The notes: generated by a model not told the origin, from the letters alone. Shown: positions 53,915 to 64,000, numbered from the stretch's first letter. The stretch: DNA of 64,000 nucleotides from Verrucomicrobiales bacterium (GCA_024233215.1 JACKPW010000006.1:1-64000); one strand, 5' to 3'. Program-made: numbers and translations.

Positions 53915-55735
53915 TTACTCCGGGATGCGACGCAGCAACTCGAAGTTGCAGAGCCTCAGTTCGGGTCGACCGGTGCTGTCGCGCACCAGTTCGCGTCGTT
54001 CATTCACGGAAACCAGCACGTGGTTTGGCCGCAGGTCGAGGTGCTCGTAGCCCCGGTGGGCCAGCCGGCTTTGGGTCAGGTAGATCAGGTCCGCGAGCGT
54101 CTCGTCATTGATGATGCCCTCGAAGCACGCCGATTCGGCGTCCAGCCCGCGGCTGGCGGGACCGCGATGGCCCACGACCAGTTTGTCCGCCCCGTTCCAG
54201 AACCCCCAGATGGTGATGTAATCGTGGTCCGGCAGGAGCAGCGGTTCGCCGTCGGGGGTGCGGATGCGGGCGAGGCGTTCGTGGCGGCGAAGGTCCCCGA
54301 CCCCGCTTCGTTCGACCTTCCGGCCGGTCATGTAGATGGCCCGCAGAAACACCGTGCGGAAGCCCCGGCTGTTCAGGTCGTTGGCCATGGCGAATTCTTC
54401 AAAGGGACTGTTGAAGCCCAGTTCGCGAACCGACTCGAGCCGCTCCTCGCCGCCTGAGGAATCGGGCACCTCACCCATGCGAGAGACACGCCAGACCAGG
54501 TTGATGTTGTCCTTGGTGCGCGTGCGAAAGACCTGGGCGTAGGGGGAGAGGGATTCCGCGGGGGTCCGGCGCCAGCGTTCGGGAAGGAAGTAGTTGAAGA
54601 GATCGGGATCCTTGCCCGCCACCCACAGCCGGCCACCGGTGCTTTCGGAACGGCCGTAGATGTAATCCACACCGAGGATGTTGACGGCATCGAGATGGGG
54701 CGGCAACGGCTTCTCCGCCCGGCTCTCAAACCGCCGGGCCATGTGCTCGAGATAGTGGGCCCGATGCGACTGCCGGACCGCTTCCTCGTGCTCGGGCGTG
54801 CGCTGCAGCAATTCGTGATCCACCAGCGCGTAGATGATCTGACCGGTGCGATCCCGGGCCAGCGAGCCGTCTTCGTGCTGTCGGACGATGATGTGCGCCG
54901 GCTTCATGTCGGCGACCCGGAACCCCTTGTGGGCCAATTCATGAATGACCAGACTGGTGGCCGAGCCCAGCAGCCGGTCCCGCTCCTCCGCGTCCTCGTG
55001 CGAGCGACTGAACGCCTCGACCAGATCCACCCCCTTCACCCATTCGTAAATCAGGACGTACTGCCGCAGGATGTCCAGTTCCACCCCCGGATGTTTGGCG
55101 ATTTTCGCGGCGATCTTGCTTTCGGAACGACCGGTCTGCCACAGCTGCAGGCGTTCGGAGGGCACATAGATCCCAAGCGGCCGCTGGGTCCGGACGCGGA
55201 ATCCCGGCGGACCATAGCCCCCGTCGCGCAACTCGGTAAGCAGGGCGAACTCCTCGAAGGGCGTGTTGAAATCGGCGTTGATGAAGTGATCCACGTTCAT
55301 GGTACCGCCGGGAACGTCCTCCCCCACCCGCGACCACTTGATCACCAAATCCAGGGAGTGACCGGCCACGGCCCGGGTGGGAAGGCGATAGACCACGCTG
55401 GTGCCATGCAGGCGCTGCCGGTGGCGCTCAAACCAACCCCGCTCGAGCCAGTTATGCGGCTGAAGCTGGGCCTCGAAGGGCACACCGAAGGAAGTCAAAT
55501 AGAGGTCCCCCTCGTCAGCGGTCCGACAATGCAGGTACCGGATTCCCAGCAAATCCACCCAGCGTCTCCAGCGCGGCCCGGGAGGCATCGCGCAACCAGC
55601 GGATTCCGCGGCACCTTCAGCCCCGTCACCCGGCCCGACCGGAGAAACCGCCCCGGCTCCGACACCGGACGGCACCTCCTCCAATCCCGGAGGAGCGTTC
55701 ATCTCGAAATCCGCCCGCTCATACTCGGCCGACAT
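53915..55735 (-). CDS. Tandem kinase-like protein with one degenerate half
   Basis: 606 aa. Two homologous halves lie in tandem (about 65-320 and 350-606). Half 1 has LVIKWSRVGE (K133, ATP-lysine position), FEEF (E161/162), the loop VADMKPAHIIV (D276, K278, H281 where kinases have Asn) and VDHELL in place of DFG (D306). Half 2 has LVWRVSRMGE (R416 for Lys), FEEF (E446/447), HLDLRPNHVLV (D567, R569, H572) and LCNFELL (N597 for Asp). So half 1 keeps most phosphotransfer residues and half 2 looks like a pseudokinase. The first 55 residues are disordered. No membrane helix is seen. I cannot name the family; it could be an atypical kinase of proteins or small molecules. It is divergent from dnaK. 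Confidence 0.75.
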   Translation of the reverse strand: MSAEYERADFEMNAPPGLEEVPSGVGAGAVSPVGPGDGAEGAAESAGCAMPPGPRWRRWVDLLGIRYLHCRTADEGDLYLTSFGVPFEAQLQPHNWLERGWFERHRQRLHGTSVVYRLPTRAVAGHSLDLVIKWSRVGEDVPGGTMNVDHFINADFNTPFEEFALLTELRDGGYGPPGFRVRTQRPLGIYVPSERLQLWQTGRSESKIAAKIAKHPGVELDILRQYVLIYEWVKGVDLVEAFSRSHEDAEERDRLLGSATSLVIHELAHKGFRVADMKPAHIIVRQHEDGSLARDRTGQIIYALVDHELLQRTPEHEEAVRQSHRAHYLEHMARRFESRAEKPLPPHLDAVNILGVDYIYGRSESTGGRLWVAGKDPDLFNYFLPERWRRTPAESLSPYAQVFRTRTKDNINLVWRVSRMGEVPDSSGGEERLESVRELGFNSPFEEFAMANDLNSRGFRTVFLRAIYMTGRKVERSGVGDLRRHERLARIRTPDGEPLLLPDHDYITIWGFWNGADKLVVGHRGPASRGLDAESACFEGIINDETLADLIYLTQSRLAHRGYEHLDLRPNHVLVSVNERRELVRDSTGRPELRLCNFELLRRIPE

Positions 55736-55893
55736 GCCCGAATGCTAGCCACCGGCACACAGATTGCGCAGCAGAAAAGCCGGAGCCGATCCATCAGGAT
55801 GAGACACCCCCACCCTGTAGCGTGACATTCTGGCGCGCCCACTGAGTCACAGGACGCCATACCCGCCCCCGCCTTCCCACCCACATGCAAAAC

Positions 55894-55905
55894 TCAGATA
55901 TCTGA
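55894..55905. promoter_or_regulatory. 12-bp palindrome upstream of dnaK
   Basis: TCAGATATCTGA, followed by GATAAG-CAAACA-CTTATG, lies about 80 bp before dnaK in the 248-bp divergent region. It could be an operator. No CIRCE element (TTAGCACTC-N9-GAGTGCTAA) was found before dnaK or groES. Confidence 0.3.
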
Positions 55906-55983
55906 TAAGCAAACACTTATGAGGACAGACCACATTTCGGCAGGGTTCCTGCTGGGTGTTAGAGCGGATTTTGGAACAGGCTT

Positions 55984-57927
55984 ATGGCTAAAGTGCTTGG
56001 AATTGATTTGGGAACGACGAACTCCTGCATGTCGGTGATGGAGGGCGGCGAGCCGGTGGTTTTGGAAAACTCCGAGGGCAGGCGGACCACCCCGTCCGTG
56101 GTGGCCTTCTCCAAGAATGGGGAGCGCCTTGTGGGGGAAGCCGCGAAACGGCAGGCCGTCACGAACCCCCGCAATACCGTCTTCTCCATCAAGCGCTTCA
56201 TGGGGCGCAAGTACGACGAGGTCAGCGAGGAGGCGAGTCGCATGCCCTACAAGGTGGTCCGGGCCGACAACGGCGATGCCTGGGTGGAGGTTGAAACCGA
56301 TGGGCAGACCAAGCGCTACAGCCCACCGGAAGTTTCGGCCATGATTCTGGGCAAGTTGAAGGCCGACGCCGAGATGCGGCTGGGCGAGAAGATCACCCAG
56401 GCGGTGATCACCGTACCCGCTTACTTCAACGACTCCCAGCGTCAGGCCACCAAGGACGCCGGGCGCATCGCGGGCCTGGAAGTGCTGCGCATCATCAACG
56501 AGCCCACCGCAGCCTCTCTCGCCTATGGCCTCGACAAGAAGAAGGACGAGAAGATCGCCGTGTACGACCTGGGCGGAGGCACGTTTGACATCTCGGTCCT
56601 CGAGATCGGTGACGGCGTGTTCGAGGTGAAAGCCACCAATGGCGACACCCATCTGGGCGGGGATGACTGGGACAACCGCATCATGGACTGGGTCTTGGAC
56701 GAGTTTAAGAAGGACCAGGGGATGGACCTGCGGAAGCAGCCCGACGCCCTCCAGCGCATCAAGGAGGAGGCCGAAAAGGCCAAGATCTCCCTCTCGAGCT
56801 CGCAGCACTACGACATCAACCTGCCGTTCATCACGGCGGATGCGAGCGGACCGAAGCACATCAGCCTGAAGCTCACGCGGTCGAAGCTCGAGCAGCTTTG
56901 CGACGACCTTTTCGAGCGGACCATCGGTCCGGTGAAGGCCTGTCTGCGGGACGCCGAGCTGGCCGAAGCCCAGATCGACGAACTGGTGTTGGTCGGGGGC
57001 ATGACGCGCATGCCGCGGGTCGTCGAGACCGCGAAGACTCTGGTTGAGAAGCAGCCGCACCAGGGGGTGAATCCCGACGAGGTCGTGGCCATTGGCGCGG
57101 CCATTCAGGGCGGTGTCCTCAAGGGCGACGTGAAGGACGTGCTGTTGCTGGACGTGACGCCGCTTTCCCTGGGAATCGAGACCCTGGGTGGCGTGTTCAC
57201 CCGGCTCATCGAGCGCAACACCACCATCCCGACGCGCAAGTCGGAGATCTTCAGCACCGCGGCGGACAACCAACCGGGGGTGGAAATTCACGTTCTGCAG
57301 GGGGAACGCCAGCTTTCGCGCGACAACAAGACCATCGGCAAGTTTCACCTGACCGACATCCCGCCCGCCCCGCGCGGCATGCCACAGATCGAGGTCACGT
57401 TTGACATCGATGCCAACGGCATTCTGCACGTGAGCGCAAAGGATCTTGGCACCGGCAAGGAGCAGAAGATCACGATCACCGCCAGCAGTGGGCTGTCCAA
57501 GGACGAGATCGAGAACATGCGCAAGGACGCCGACCTCCATGCCGAGGAGGACAAGAAACAGCGCGAATTGATCGAAGTGCGGAACGAGGCGGACGGCGCC
57601 ATTTACCGGTCCGAGAAGATGCTCAAGGACAACGAGGGCAAGATCGGGGACGCCGAGAAGGGGAGCATCCAATCCGGTATCGATGCCTTGAAGGAGGCCC
57701 TCAAGGGCGAGGACGTCGCCGCGATCCGCAGTGCGAACGAGAAGCTGAACGAAGCCTGGCAGGCCGTGTCCGCGGAGCTTTACAAGGCCGCCTCGGAACA
57801 GGCCAAGGCCGGCAAGGCCCAGTCCGCCCCGGGCGGTGAGGCGCCCAAATCCGATGAGGGAAAGAAGAGTGGCAAGGATGAAGGTCCGATCATCGACGCG
57901 GAAGTGGTGGATGAGAACAAGCAATAA
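55984..57927 (+). CDS. dnaK: Molecular chaperone DnaK (Hsp70)
   Basis: 647 aa, complete. The ATPase domain has IDLGTTNSCMSVMEGGEPVV, NEPTAASLAYGLDKKKDEKI, VYDLGGGTFDISVLEIGDGV and LVGGMTRMPRV. The substrate domain has LLDVTPLSLGIETLGGVFTR with the linker before it, and the acidic C-terminus ends IIDAEVVDENKQ. It folds proteins with DnaJ and GrpE, whose genes are not in the window. ATG 55984 starts the conserved MAKVLGIDLG. It is followed after 72 bp by groES on the same strand, with a hairpin between them. This dnaK-groES-groEL order places both chaperone systems side by side. Confidence 0.98.
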   Translation: MAKVLGIDLGTTNSCMSVMEGGEPVVLENSEGRRTTPSVVAFSKNGERLVGEAAKRQAVTNPRNTVFSIKRFMGRKYDEVSEEASRMPYKVVRADNGDAWVEVETDGQTKRYSPPEVSAMILGKLKADAEMRLGEKITQAVITVPAYFNDSQRQATKDAGRIAGLEVLRIINEPTAASLAYGLDKKKDEKIAVYDLGGGTFDISVLEIGDGVFEVKATNGDTHLGGDDWDNRIMDWVLDEFKKDQGMDLRKQPDALQRIKEEAEKAKISLSSSQHYDINLPFITADASGPKHISLKLTRSKLEQLCDDLFERTIGPVKACLRDAELAEAQIDELVLVGGMTRMPRVVETAKTLVEKQPHQGVNPDEVVAIGAAIQGGVLKGDVKDVLLLDVTPLSLGIETLGGVFTRLIERNTTIPTRKSEIFSTAADNQPGVEIHVLQGERQLSRDNKTIGKFHLTDIPPAPRGMPQIEVTFDIDANGILHVSAKDLGTGKEQKITITASSGLSKDEIENMRKDADLHAEEDKKQRELIEVRNEADGAIYRSEKMLKDNEGKIGDAEKGSIQSGIDALKEALKGEDVAAIRSANEKLNEAWQAVSAELYKAASEQAKAGKAQSAPGGEAPKSDEGKKSGKDEGPIIDAEVVDENKQ

Positions 57928-57932
57928 CCTTT

Positions 57933-57955
57933 TCCCGCCTGCGGGTGCGGCGGGA
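57933..57955 (+). terminator. Hairpin between dnaK and groES
   Basis: TCCCGCC/GGCGGGA stem with a 9-nt loop, 6 nt past the dnaK stop, followed by TTTGATT. It may terminate part of the dnaK transcripts or mark an RNA-processing site before groES. Confidence 0.5.
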
Positions 57956-57999
57956 TTTGATTACCCACAGTACAGTAAACAAACGAAAGACAAGAACAT

Positions 58000-58293
58000 A
58001 TGGCACTGAAGGTCAAACCCCTCGGCGATCGCATTCTCGTGGAAGCGGTCGAGGAGAAGGAAGTCAAGAAGGGCGGCATCATCATTCCTGATACCGCCAA
58101 GGAAAAGCCCACCGAAGCCGTGGTGCGCGTGCTCGGCACGGGCAAGAAGGACGATGACGGCAAGCCCGTTCCGTTCGAGGTCAAGGTGGGCGACCGCGTG
58201 CTCATCAGCAAGTACGGCGGCACCGAGATCAAGCTGGACGACAAGGAATACAAGCTGCTGAGCAGCGACGACATCCTGGCCGTGCTCGAATAA
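58000..58293 (+). CDS. groES: Co-chaperonin GroES
   Basis: 97 aa, full length (MALKVKPLGDRILVEAVEEK). The mobile loop KGGIIIPDTAKEKPTEAVV and the roof region GDRVLISKYGGTEIKLDD are standard. It caps the GroEL ring during ATP-driven folding. groEL starts 33 bp after the stop on the same strand, so they are one operon. Confidence 0.97.
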   Translation: MALKVKPLGDRILVEAVEEKEVKKGGIIIPDTAKEKPTEAVVRVLGTGKKDDDGKPVPFEVKVGDRVLISKYGGTEIKLDDKEYKLLSSDDILAVLE

Positions 58294-58326
58294 CCCATCC
58301 CAGATCACTCAAAGACCAAGACTCCT

Positions 58327-59970
<1,644 letters not shown>

Positions 59971-59996
59971 GCCGCACCCCGGAAACGCTTCAACGC

Positions 59997-60031
59997 AAGG
60001 AGGCTGGCTTCGGCCAGCCTCCTTTTTCTTT
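59997..60031 (+). terminator. Rho-independent terminator of groES-groEL
   Basis: A perfect GGAGGCTGGC/GCCAGCCTCC stem, tight TTCG loop and a run TTTTTCTTT, 26 nt past the groEL stop. This is the clearest terminator in the window. Confidence 0.95.
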
Positions 60032-60073
60032 CGCCCCACCCATTCACGCGTTGGAGCGTTGAGCCGCCATGCA

Positions 60074-60156
60074 TCGGAGGGACGAGCTCCGCGAGTCCGT
60101 GGAATCAAGTCAGAGCGTCGTGTAACCCCGCCCTCCAGTGGCGGTTGACGGTTCAT
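60074..60156 (-). repeat. Dispersed 82-bp repeat, copy 2
   Basis: Reverse-orientation partner of 51058-51139. It also reads from ATG (60156-60154) as MNRQPPLEGGVTRRSDLIPR-TRGARPS. It lies in the spacer between the groEL terminator and the propeller gene. Confidence 0.7.
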
Positions 60157-60221
60157 GCACAGGGCCGCTGCTTTCTCCTTGTGACCGCAGCTCCAGCTGT
60201 TGAGAGTTCCTCTCCGAATCA

Positions 60222-61487
60222 ATGTTTGTTCTTCGAATGAAGTTGTTTGCGTGCAGCCTGCTCGCCTTTGCGACGGCAGGCTTGGGGTTGGCAGAGAACT
60301 GGCCGGGCTTTCGGGGACCGCGCGGGGATGGCACCAGCCTGGAAACCGGCGTGCCCGTTCACTGGAGTGCCTCGTCCAACCTCCTTTGGAAGGTGCCGGT
60401 GCCCGGCTTGGGCCACGCCTCCCCGATCGTCTGGAACGACCGGGTCTTCACGGTCTCGTGCCTGCCGGACACGGAGGAACGTGTGCTGCTCGCCTTCGAT
60501 GCCCGCTCCGGCCGCCCGCTCTGGCAACGGGTCGTCGTGCAAGCGCCACTGGAACGAAAACACCCGTTGAACAGCCAGGCCTCCAGCACGCCCGCCACGG
60601 ACGGTGACCTCGTCTACACTGCGTTTCTCGACGGCGACCGCATGGTGGTCTCCGCCCATGACTTCACCGGACGATCGCGGTGGCAGGTCCGGCCCGGCGA
60701 GTTCCACAGCATGCATGGCTTCTGCAGTTCCCCGGTGTTGTTCGAGGACAAGGTGATCGTGAACGGCGATCACGACGGCGATGGCTACATCGTGGCCCTG
60801 GCACGGAAAGACGGGAGCGAGATCTGGCGAATCGACCGTCCCAACAAGACGCGCAGTTATTGTGTGCCCACGATCTTCGAGGCGGGCGGGCGCACGCAGA
60901 TGGTCCTTTCCGGAACGGAGTGCGTCACCAGCTACGATCCCCACAACGGCCACTTGTGGTGGATCATCGACGGGCCGACCGAGCAATTCGTGGCCTCGAT
61001 CGTCTACAACCCGCGGGCAAATCTCTTCTTCATGACCGGCGGCTATCCCGAGCACCATCTCCTGGCCATCCGCCCGGACGGCGAAGGGAATGTGACCGAC
61101 ACCCACATCGCCTGGCGCCAGCGCAAGGCTTCCTACGTTGCCTACGTGCCCTCCCCCATCTCCGCCGGTGATTACTTCTACGTCGTGTCGGACAACGGCT
61201 ACGCCTGCTGTTTCGAGGCAGCCACGGGGGAACTGAAGTGGCAGGAGAAGTTCGGCACGCAGCACGCCTCGTTGGTGTCGGCGCAGGGACGGGTGCATTT
61301 CCTGAACGACGACGGGTTGACGCGTGTGGTTCGCGTGGGGCCGGAGTTGGAGGTGCTGGCCGCCAACGACCTGGGGGAAAAGTGCTTTGCCTCCCCGGCA
61401 ATCAGCAACGGACGCCTGTTCATCCGCGGCTTCGAGAATCTCTACTGCATCGGCGAACCCCAGTCCGTCACCCCGCCCTCCCCGTAG
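60222..61487 (+). CDS. Exported PQQ/BamB-type beta-propeller protein
   Basis: 421 aa from ATG 60222; ATG 60237 (MKLFACSLLAFATAGLGLAE, a cleaner signal peptide) is an equal candidate, and neither has a clear ribosome site. The mature start NWPGFRGPRGDGTSLETGVP is the usual opening of the large PQQ-like propeller family in Planctomycetes and Verrucomicrobia. Repeats such as ATDGDLVYTAFLDGDRMVVS and YVVSDNGYACCFEAATGELK then form the blades. Members are often co-located with catabolic genes but mostly lack proven activity, and no PQQ ligands can be assigned. The stop codon lies inside a REP-like repeat. Confidence 0.88.
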   Translation: MFVLRMKLFACSLLAFATAGLGLAENWPGFRGPRGDGTSLETGVPVHWSASSNLLWKVPVPGLGHASPIVWNDRVFTVSCLPDTEERVLLAFDARSGRPLWQRVVVQAPLERKHPLNSQASSTPATDGDLVYTAFLDGDRMVVSAHDFTGRSRWQVRPGEFHSMHGFCSSPVLFEDKVIVNGDHDGDGYIVALARKDGSEIWRIDRPNKTRSYCVPTIFEAGGRTQMVLSGTECVTSYDPHNGHLWWIIDGPTEQFVASIVYNPRANLFFMTGGYPEHHLLAIRPDGEGNVTDTHIAWRQRKASYVAYVPSPISAGDYFYVVSDNGYACCFEAATGELKWQEKFGTQHASLVSAQGRVHFLNDDGLTRVVRVGPELEVLAANDLGEKCFASPAISNGRLFIRGFENLYCIGEPQSVTPPSP

Positions 61488-61556
61488 CGGCGAACCGGCG
61501 ATCGCCGACCTCTCCTGTCACCCTCTCCTGCCGTAGCGGCGAACTGGCGTTCGCCG
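61483..61556 (+). repeat. Two REP-like units
   Basis: 25-nt units CGTAGCGGCGAAC(C/T)GGCG(A/T)TCGCCG at 61483-61507 and 61532-61556, with two differences. Each can fold through GGCGA/TCGCC. Unit 1 supplies the TAG stop of the propeller gene. Confidence 0.7.
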
Positions 61557-61620
61557 TGGTCCGCCGACCCAAGGAACTGGCGACATTCGCACCAGGGACC
61601 GTATCCTGCCCATCCGGCGC

Positions 61621-63291
61621 TCAGCTCGACTCCACCACCCGCTTTCGCAGGCCGGGTCGGAGCCAGCGGCGGACGCGCCATTCCAGGAACCGGTTGTAGA
61701 AGAGGCAACCCGCCACCCAGAGCCAGAAGCACACGGCGGCCTCCTCGGCATGGCTGAACTGGATCGCCACCAGGAAAGTGACGCCGAAGGCCACCCAGGG
61801 CAGTCCCATCAACAAGCCAAACACCGCCCCGGCGGCCCGGAGCTGCGTCTGCGCCCGCAGCGCCGCCCGCAACGCCAGCCAGCGCAGCGTGCGGAAATCC
61901 GAGAGGGTGACAAGCAGTCCTCCCGCAAAGAACGCCGAAAAAATGAAGAAGACCTCGTCATCGGTGTCGAGTTGGCGTCCCCCAAGCGTAATGGCGGCAA
62001 TGAGCGCGAGATTCAGCAGCAGCAGCATCCGGCGGGCCGGCCGAATGCTCTGCTTCACACTCGCATGGTGGGCCTTGATGAGATCGGCCTCCGGCAACGG
62101 GGTGACCAGCAGCAGTTCCAACGCGCCGCTGCGCCGGTCGTCGTGGAGTCTTCGGGTGGCGGTGAGAACGGCCTGGATGCGGGTCACGAGGTGCAGCGCG
62201 TAGGCAGCACAGAAGGCACTGATGAACCCCTCCTCGTGACCGCGCTCGGCCAGGGAATACCCGAGCATGATCACGAAGAACAGGACCACCGGCCACCGCA
62301 GGAGCTTGATCCAAAATCCCTCCCTCTGAGATGGCAGCGCCAGCCATTGCGCCGGTTCCGCCCCCCGCTCAATCCGGGTCCGACCCTCACGCCCTGCCGA
62401 CCGTCGAGATCCCCACTTCCCCGCGCCGGGAGAAGGCTCCCCGCTGCCTCCCACCTCGGACTTTCGCCAGAGCGTGGGCAGCAGACTGCCAGAAAGCCCG
62501 ATCAAGGCGGAGCCGATCAAGCCGAGGAAAAGGAGCGGCAGCCAGTACAGTTCCGCGCCGCTCAGACCCGATCGCCCGGCGGAGTGGCCGAAGTTGCCAT
62601 CAAAGGCGAAAATCACCGGCGTCATCGGGGAAAACAGCGTCCAACCGACACCCCCCCCCATGCCGCCGCCGAACACCTCATCGACCAGCACCGGCAACCA
62701 GGGCAGAAACACCAGCACCAACAGGCTCGCCACCGAGGACAGGACCGCACTGCGCGCCTCGGTCGACACAGCCGACCAGAACACCCCGACTGCCAGCGAA
62801 GTCAGCATGGCGGCGAACAAGGCCAGCAACAGCCGGGCGACCTCGATCCACAGCACGCCCCCTTGCAGGATGGGAAGGAACATGAACGGCAGAATCGCGA
62901 GCCACGCACACGCGACCTGGAAGGAGTGACAGACCATCTTGCCAACCACGATTCCGCTCCCGCTCAACGGGGTCAGGAACAGGAGCCCCAGCGTCCCCTC
63001 CCGCTTCTCGAAGCTCAGGCAGTCGGCCGTCAGGAAAGGGCCGGTGAACACGCTCAGGCCGAACGCCGCGATGGCGAGGCACGCGAGCATGACCCCGCCG
63101 CGTTGCTGGGGACCGAAATGGGGAAAGAAGAACCCGAAGAGGAGGGCGATCAAGGCCGCTGCGGCGAATGCCCATCGCAACAGCCACGTGCCCCGCTGAC
63201 GCGAGGCGACGCGGAGTTCGCGCTGGATGACCGGCAGGACGTTCAAACCAAGAAGTGCAGTAGAACCGTAGATTACCGCCGATGGACACAT
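61621..63291 (-). CDS. ABC-2-type transporter permease
   Basis: 556 aa with about twelve membrane helices. N-terminus IQRELRVASRQRGTWLLRWA, then FGLSVFTGPFLTADCLSFEK with REGTLGLLFLTPLSGSGIVV; this EKREGTLGLLFLTPL signature marks ABC-2 permeases of the Nat/Gld type, where the coupling helix meets the ATPase. A second copy occurs in the C-terminal half (DDRRSGALELLLVTPLPEAD), so the protein is an internally doubled permease. The ATP-binding partner gene is not within the window, at least not adjacent on the left. Start: ATG 63291 or an internal TTG near LNVLPVIQREL; no ribosome site decides. The substrate is unknown. Confidence 0.85.
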   Translation of the reverse strand: MCPSAVIYGSTALLGLNVLPVIQRELRVASRQRGTWLLRWAFAAAALIALLFGFFFPHFGPQQRGGVMLACLAIAAFGLSVFTGPFLTADCLSFEKREGTLGLLFLTPLSGSGIVVGKMVCHSFQVACAWLAILPFMFLPILQGGVLWIEVARLLLALFAAMLTSLAVGVFWSAVSTEARSAVLSSVASLLVLVFLPWLPVLVDEVFGGGMGGGVGWTLFSPMTPVIFAFDGNFGHSAGRSGLSGAELYWLPLLFLGLIGSALIGLSGSLLPTLWRKSEVGGSGEPSPGAGKWGSRRSAGREGRTRIERGAEPAQWLALPSQREGFWIKLLRWPVVLFFVIMLGYSLAERGHEEGFISAFCAAYALHLVTRIQAVLTATRRLHDDRRSGALELLLVTPLPEADLIKAHHASVKQSIRPARRMLLLLNLALIAAITLGGRQLDTDDEVFFIFSAFFAGGLLVTLSDFRTLRWLALRAALRAQTQLRAAGAVFGLLMGLPWVAFGVTFLVAIQFSHAEEAAVCFWLWVAGCLFYNRFLEWRVRRWLRPGLRKRVVESS

Positions 63292-63672
63292 ATTTCCCGG
63301 GGTCCAGGCAAACGTCCGGTCTCAGCCTGCCGACCAAGACGCTCTGCCCCCCTACGACGCTCAAGCCCCCCAGGCCCGCTGCGGTTTCCAGGTTCAAGAG
63401 TTCGCGTGGGGAGAATGCGGCAAGCCGCGACCGCATGCAAGCGGGGGGCGCGCCCCCCCCTATGGACTGCGCCGGCGAAGCGAAGCGACGACGGCGCTTT
63501 CGAACCTGCGACCACCGACGAACCCGCCGGGACCCGCGTGCCCTCTCCCCGAAAAGCGGTGTCGTGCTGCGCGTGTCACCGCACTCCAGAACGCTGTGGA
63601 CGAGGCTTTCGAACCTGCGACCACCGACCCTTTTCCTTTCCGCCATGGCAGGGCCTTTCTACACTCCGGCCC
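63292..63672. repeat. Spacer with identical tRNA-T-arm-like direct repeats
   Basis: 381 bp without a convincing gene. An identical 24-nt sequence occurs at 63496-63519 and 63605-63628. Its complement contains GGTCGCAGGTTCGAA, the shape of a tRNA variable loop plus T arm, but no complete tRNA is present. CACCGCACTCCAGAACGC between them resembles a repeat phrase common in verrucomicrobial spacers (from memory). Confidence 0.5.
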
Positions 63673-64000
63673 ATGAATCCGGTGGCATTGGTGACAGGCG
63701 CCTCCCGCGGCATCGGGCGGGGCATCGCGCTGGAGTTGGCCAGGATCGGTCACGATCTTGTGATCAACTATGCCAGCAACCGCGAAGCGGCCACGGCCAC
63801 GGCTGTGGATTGTGTGGCGGCCGGCCACGAAGCCGGACATTCCATTCGCGCGGAGCCCTGCCGGGCCGACATCTCGGAAGCGACTGATCGCGCCGCGCTG
63901 CTGGACTTCACCCGCGCGACCTTCGGCCGGATCGACCTGCTCGTGAACAATGCCGGCGTGGCTCCGAATGTCCGTGCCGACTTGCTCGAAGCCGGCGAGG
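63673..64000 (+). CDS. Short-chain dehydrogenase/reductase, 5' part (runs off right edge)
   Basis: 109 codons seen from ATG 63673. NAD(P)-binding motif VALVTGASRGIGRGIALELA (TGxxxGIG), the ADIS element (RADISEATDRAAL) and LLVNNAGVAPNV (NNAG) are typical of classical SDRs such as FabG-type 3-oxoacyl reductases or sugar/alcohol dehydrogenases. The catalytic YxxxK lies beyond the window. No strong ribosome site (CCGGCCC before ATG). The substrate cannot be told. Confidence 0.9.
   Translation, partial: MNPVALVTGASRGIGRGIALELARIGHDLVINYASNREAATATAVDCVAAGHEAGHSIRAEPCRADISEATDRAALLDFTRATFGRIDLLVNNAGVAPNVRADLLEAGE

Noticed and set aside
55860..55983. CIRCE heat-shock operator before dnaK
   Set aside because: No TTAGCACTC/GAGTGCTAA pair; GGTGTTAGAGC is only a chance resemblance.
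55894..57924. Minus-strand frame of 676 codons opposite dnaK
   Set aside because: Well-known artefact opposite dnaK; it mirrors the conserved Hsp70 codons.
63673..64000. Specific naming of the SDR as fabG
   Set aside because: Only the cofactor-binding half is in the window; substrate specificity cannot be judged.

Overview
The window is high-G+C bacterial chromosome that most resembles Verrucomicrobiota (Pedosphaera/Limisphaerales-like). The pointers are very long secreted proteins with Ig-like, Calx-beta, CARDB and LamG modules and a shared C-terminal tail, sigma-factor/kinase operons, von Willebrand (VWA) proteins with glycine-rich linkers, and many REP-like intergenic repeats. The taxon is inferred from gene style; no rRNA is present. 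All family names come from reading the sequence and from memory, not from searches.

Layout. 1-8080 (minus strand): a tightly packed operon of an ECF sigma factor, a Ser/Thr kinase with WD40-type repeats, a FecR-TPR-outer-membrane-barrel fusion (4-nt start/stop overlap with the kinase gene), and a secreted protein that runs off the left edge. 8408-11365: a secreted beta-propeller/Ig protein. 11823-12311: a small zinc-ribbon membrane protein. 12617-24292: one very large secreted-protein gene now in ruins. It is split by an IS4-family element (9-bp target duplication; excision would restore the frame) and by an IS66 element, and it also carries a +1 frameshift, an in-frame TGA and probably an internal deletion.

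24.3-36.8 kb is mobile-DNA debris. It holds a small translationally coupled gene set, a second identical IS4 copy inverted relative to the first, two of the three tyrosine recombinases of an RIT (recombinases-in-trio)-like element, a SymE-like toxin, a radC gene cut off at its metal-binding motif by a palindromic junction, a plasmid/ICE-type small gene, a phospholipase D-like protein, an IS1634-family element and an OYE-type reductase. A further tyrosine integrase (36832-37914) sits beside tRNA-Cys (38077-38151), with five GAGTA repeats in helical phase between them.

38.5-64 kb looks like stable chromosome. A second ECF sigma gene overlaps a 1384-aa anti-sigma-like/VWA protein and is followed by a 2422-aa envelope protein of unknown family. 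Then come a glycosyltransferase-like gene, a LamG/chitobiase-type secreted protein, a tandem kinase-like protein with one degenerate half, dnaK-groES-groEL ending in a strong terminator, a BamB/PQQ-type propeller protein, an ABC-2-type permease and the start of a short-chain dehydrogenase.

The two ECF loci share a design: the sigma gene is followed by a membrane-spanning regulator and then a giant envelope protein. These two loci and the tandem kinase-like protein are the best candidates for undescribed biology. The 12-24 kb ruin shows how this genome is losing at least one giant surface protein.
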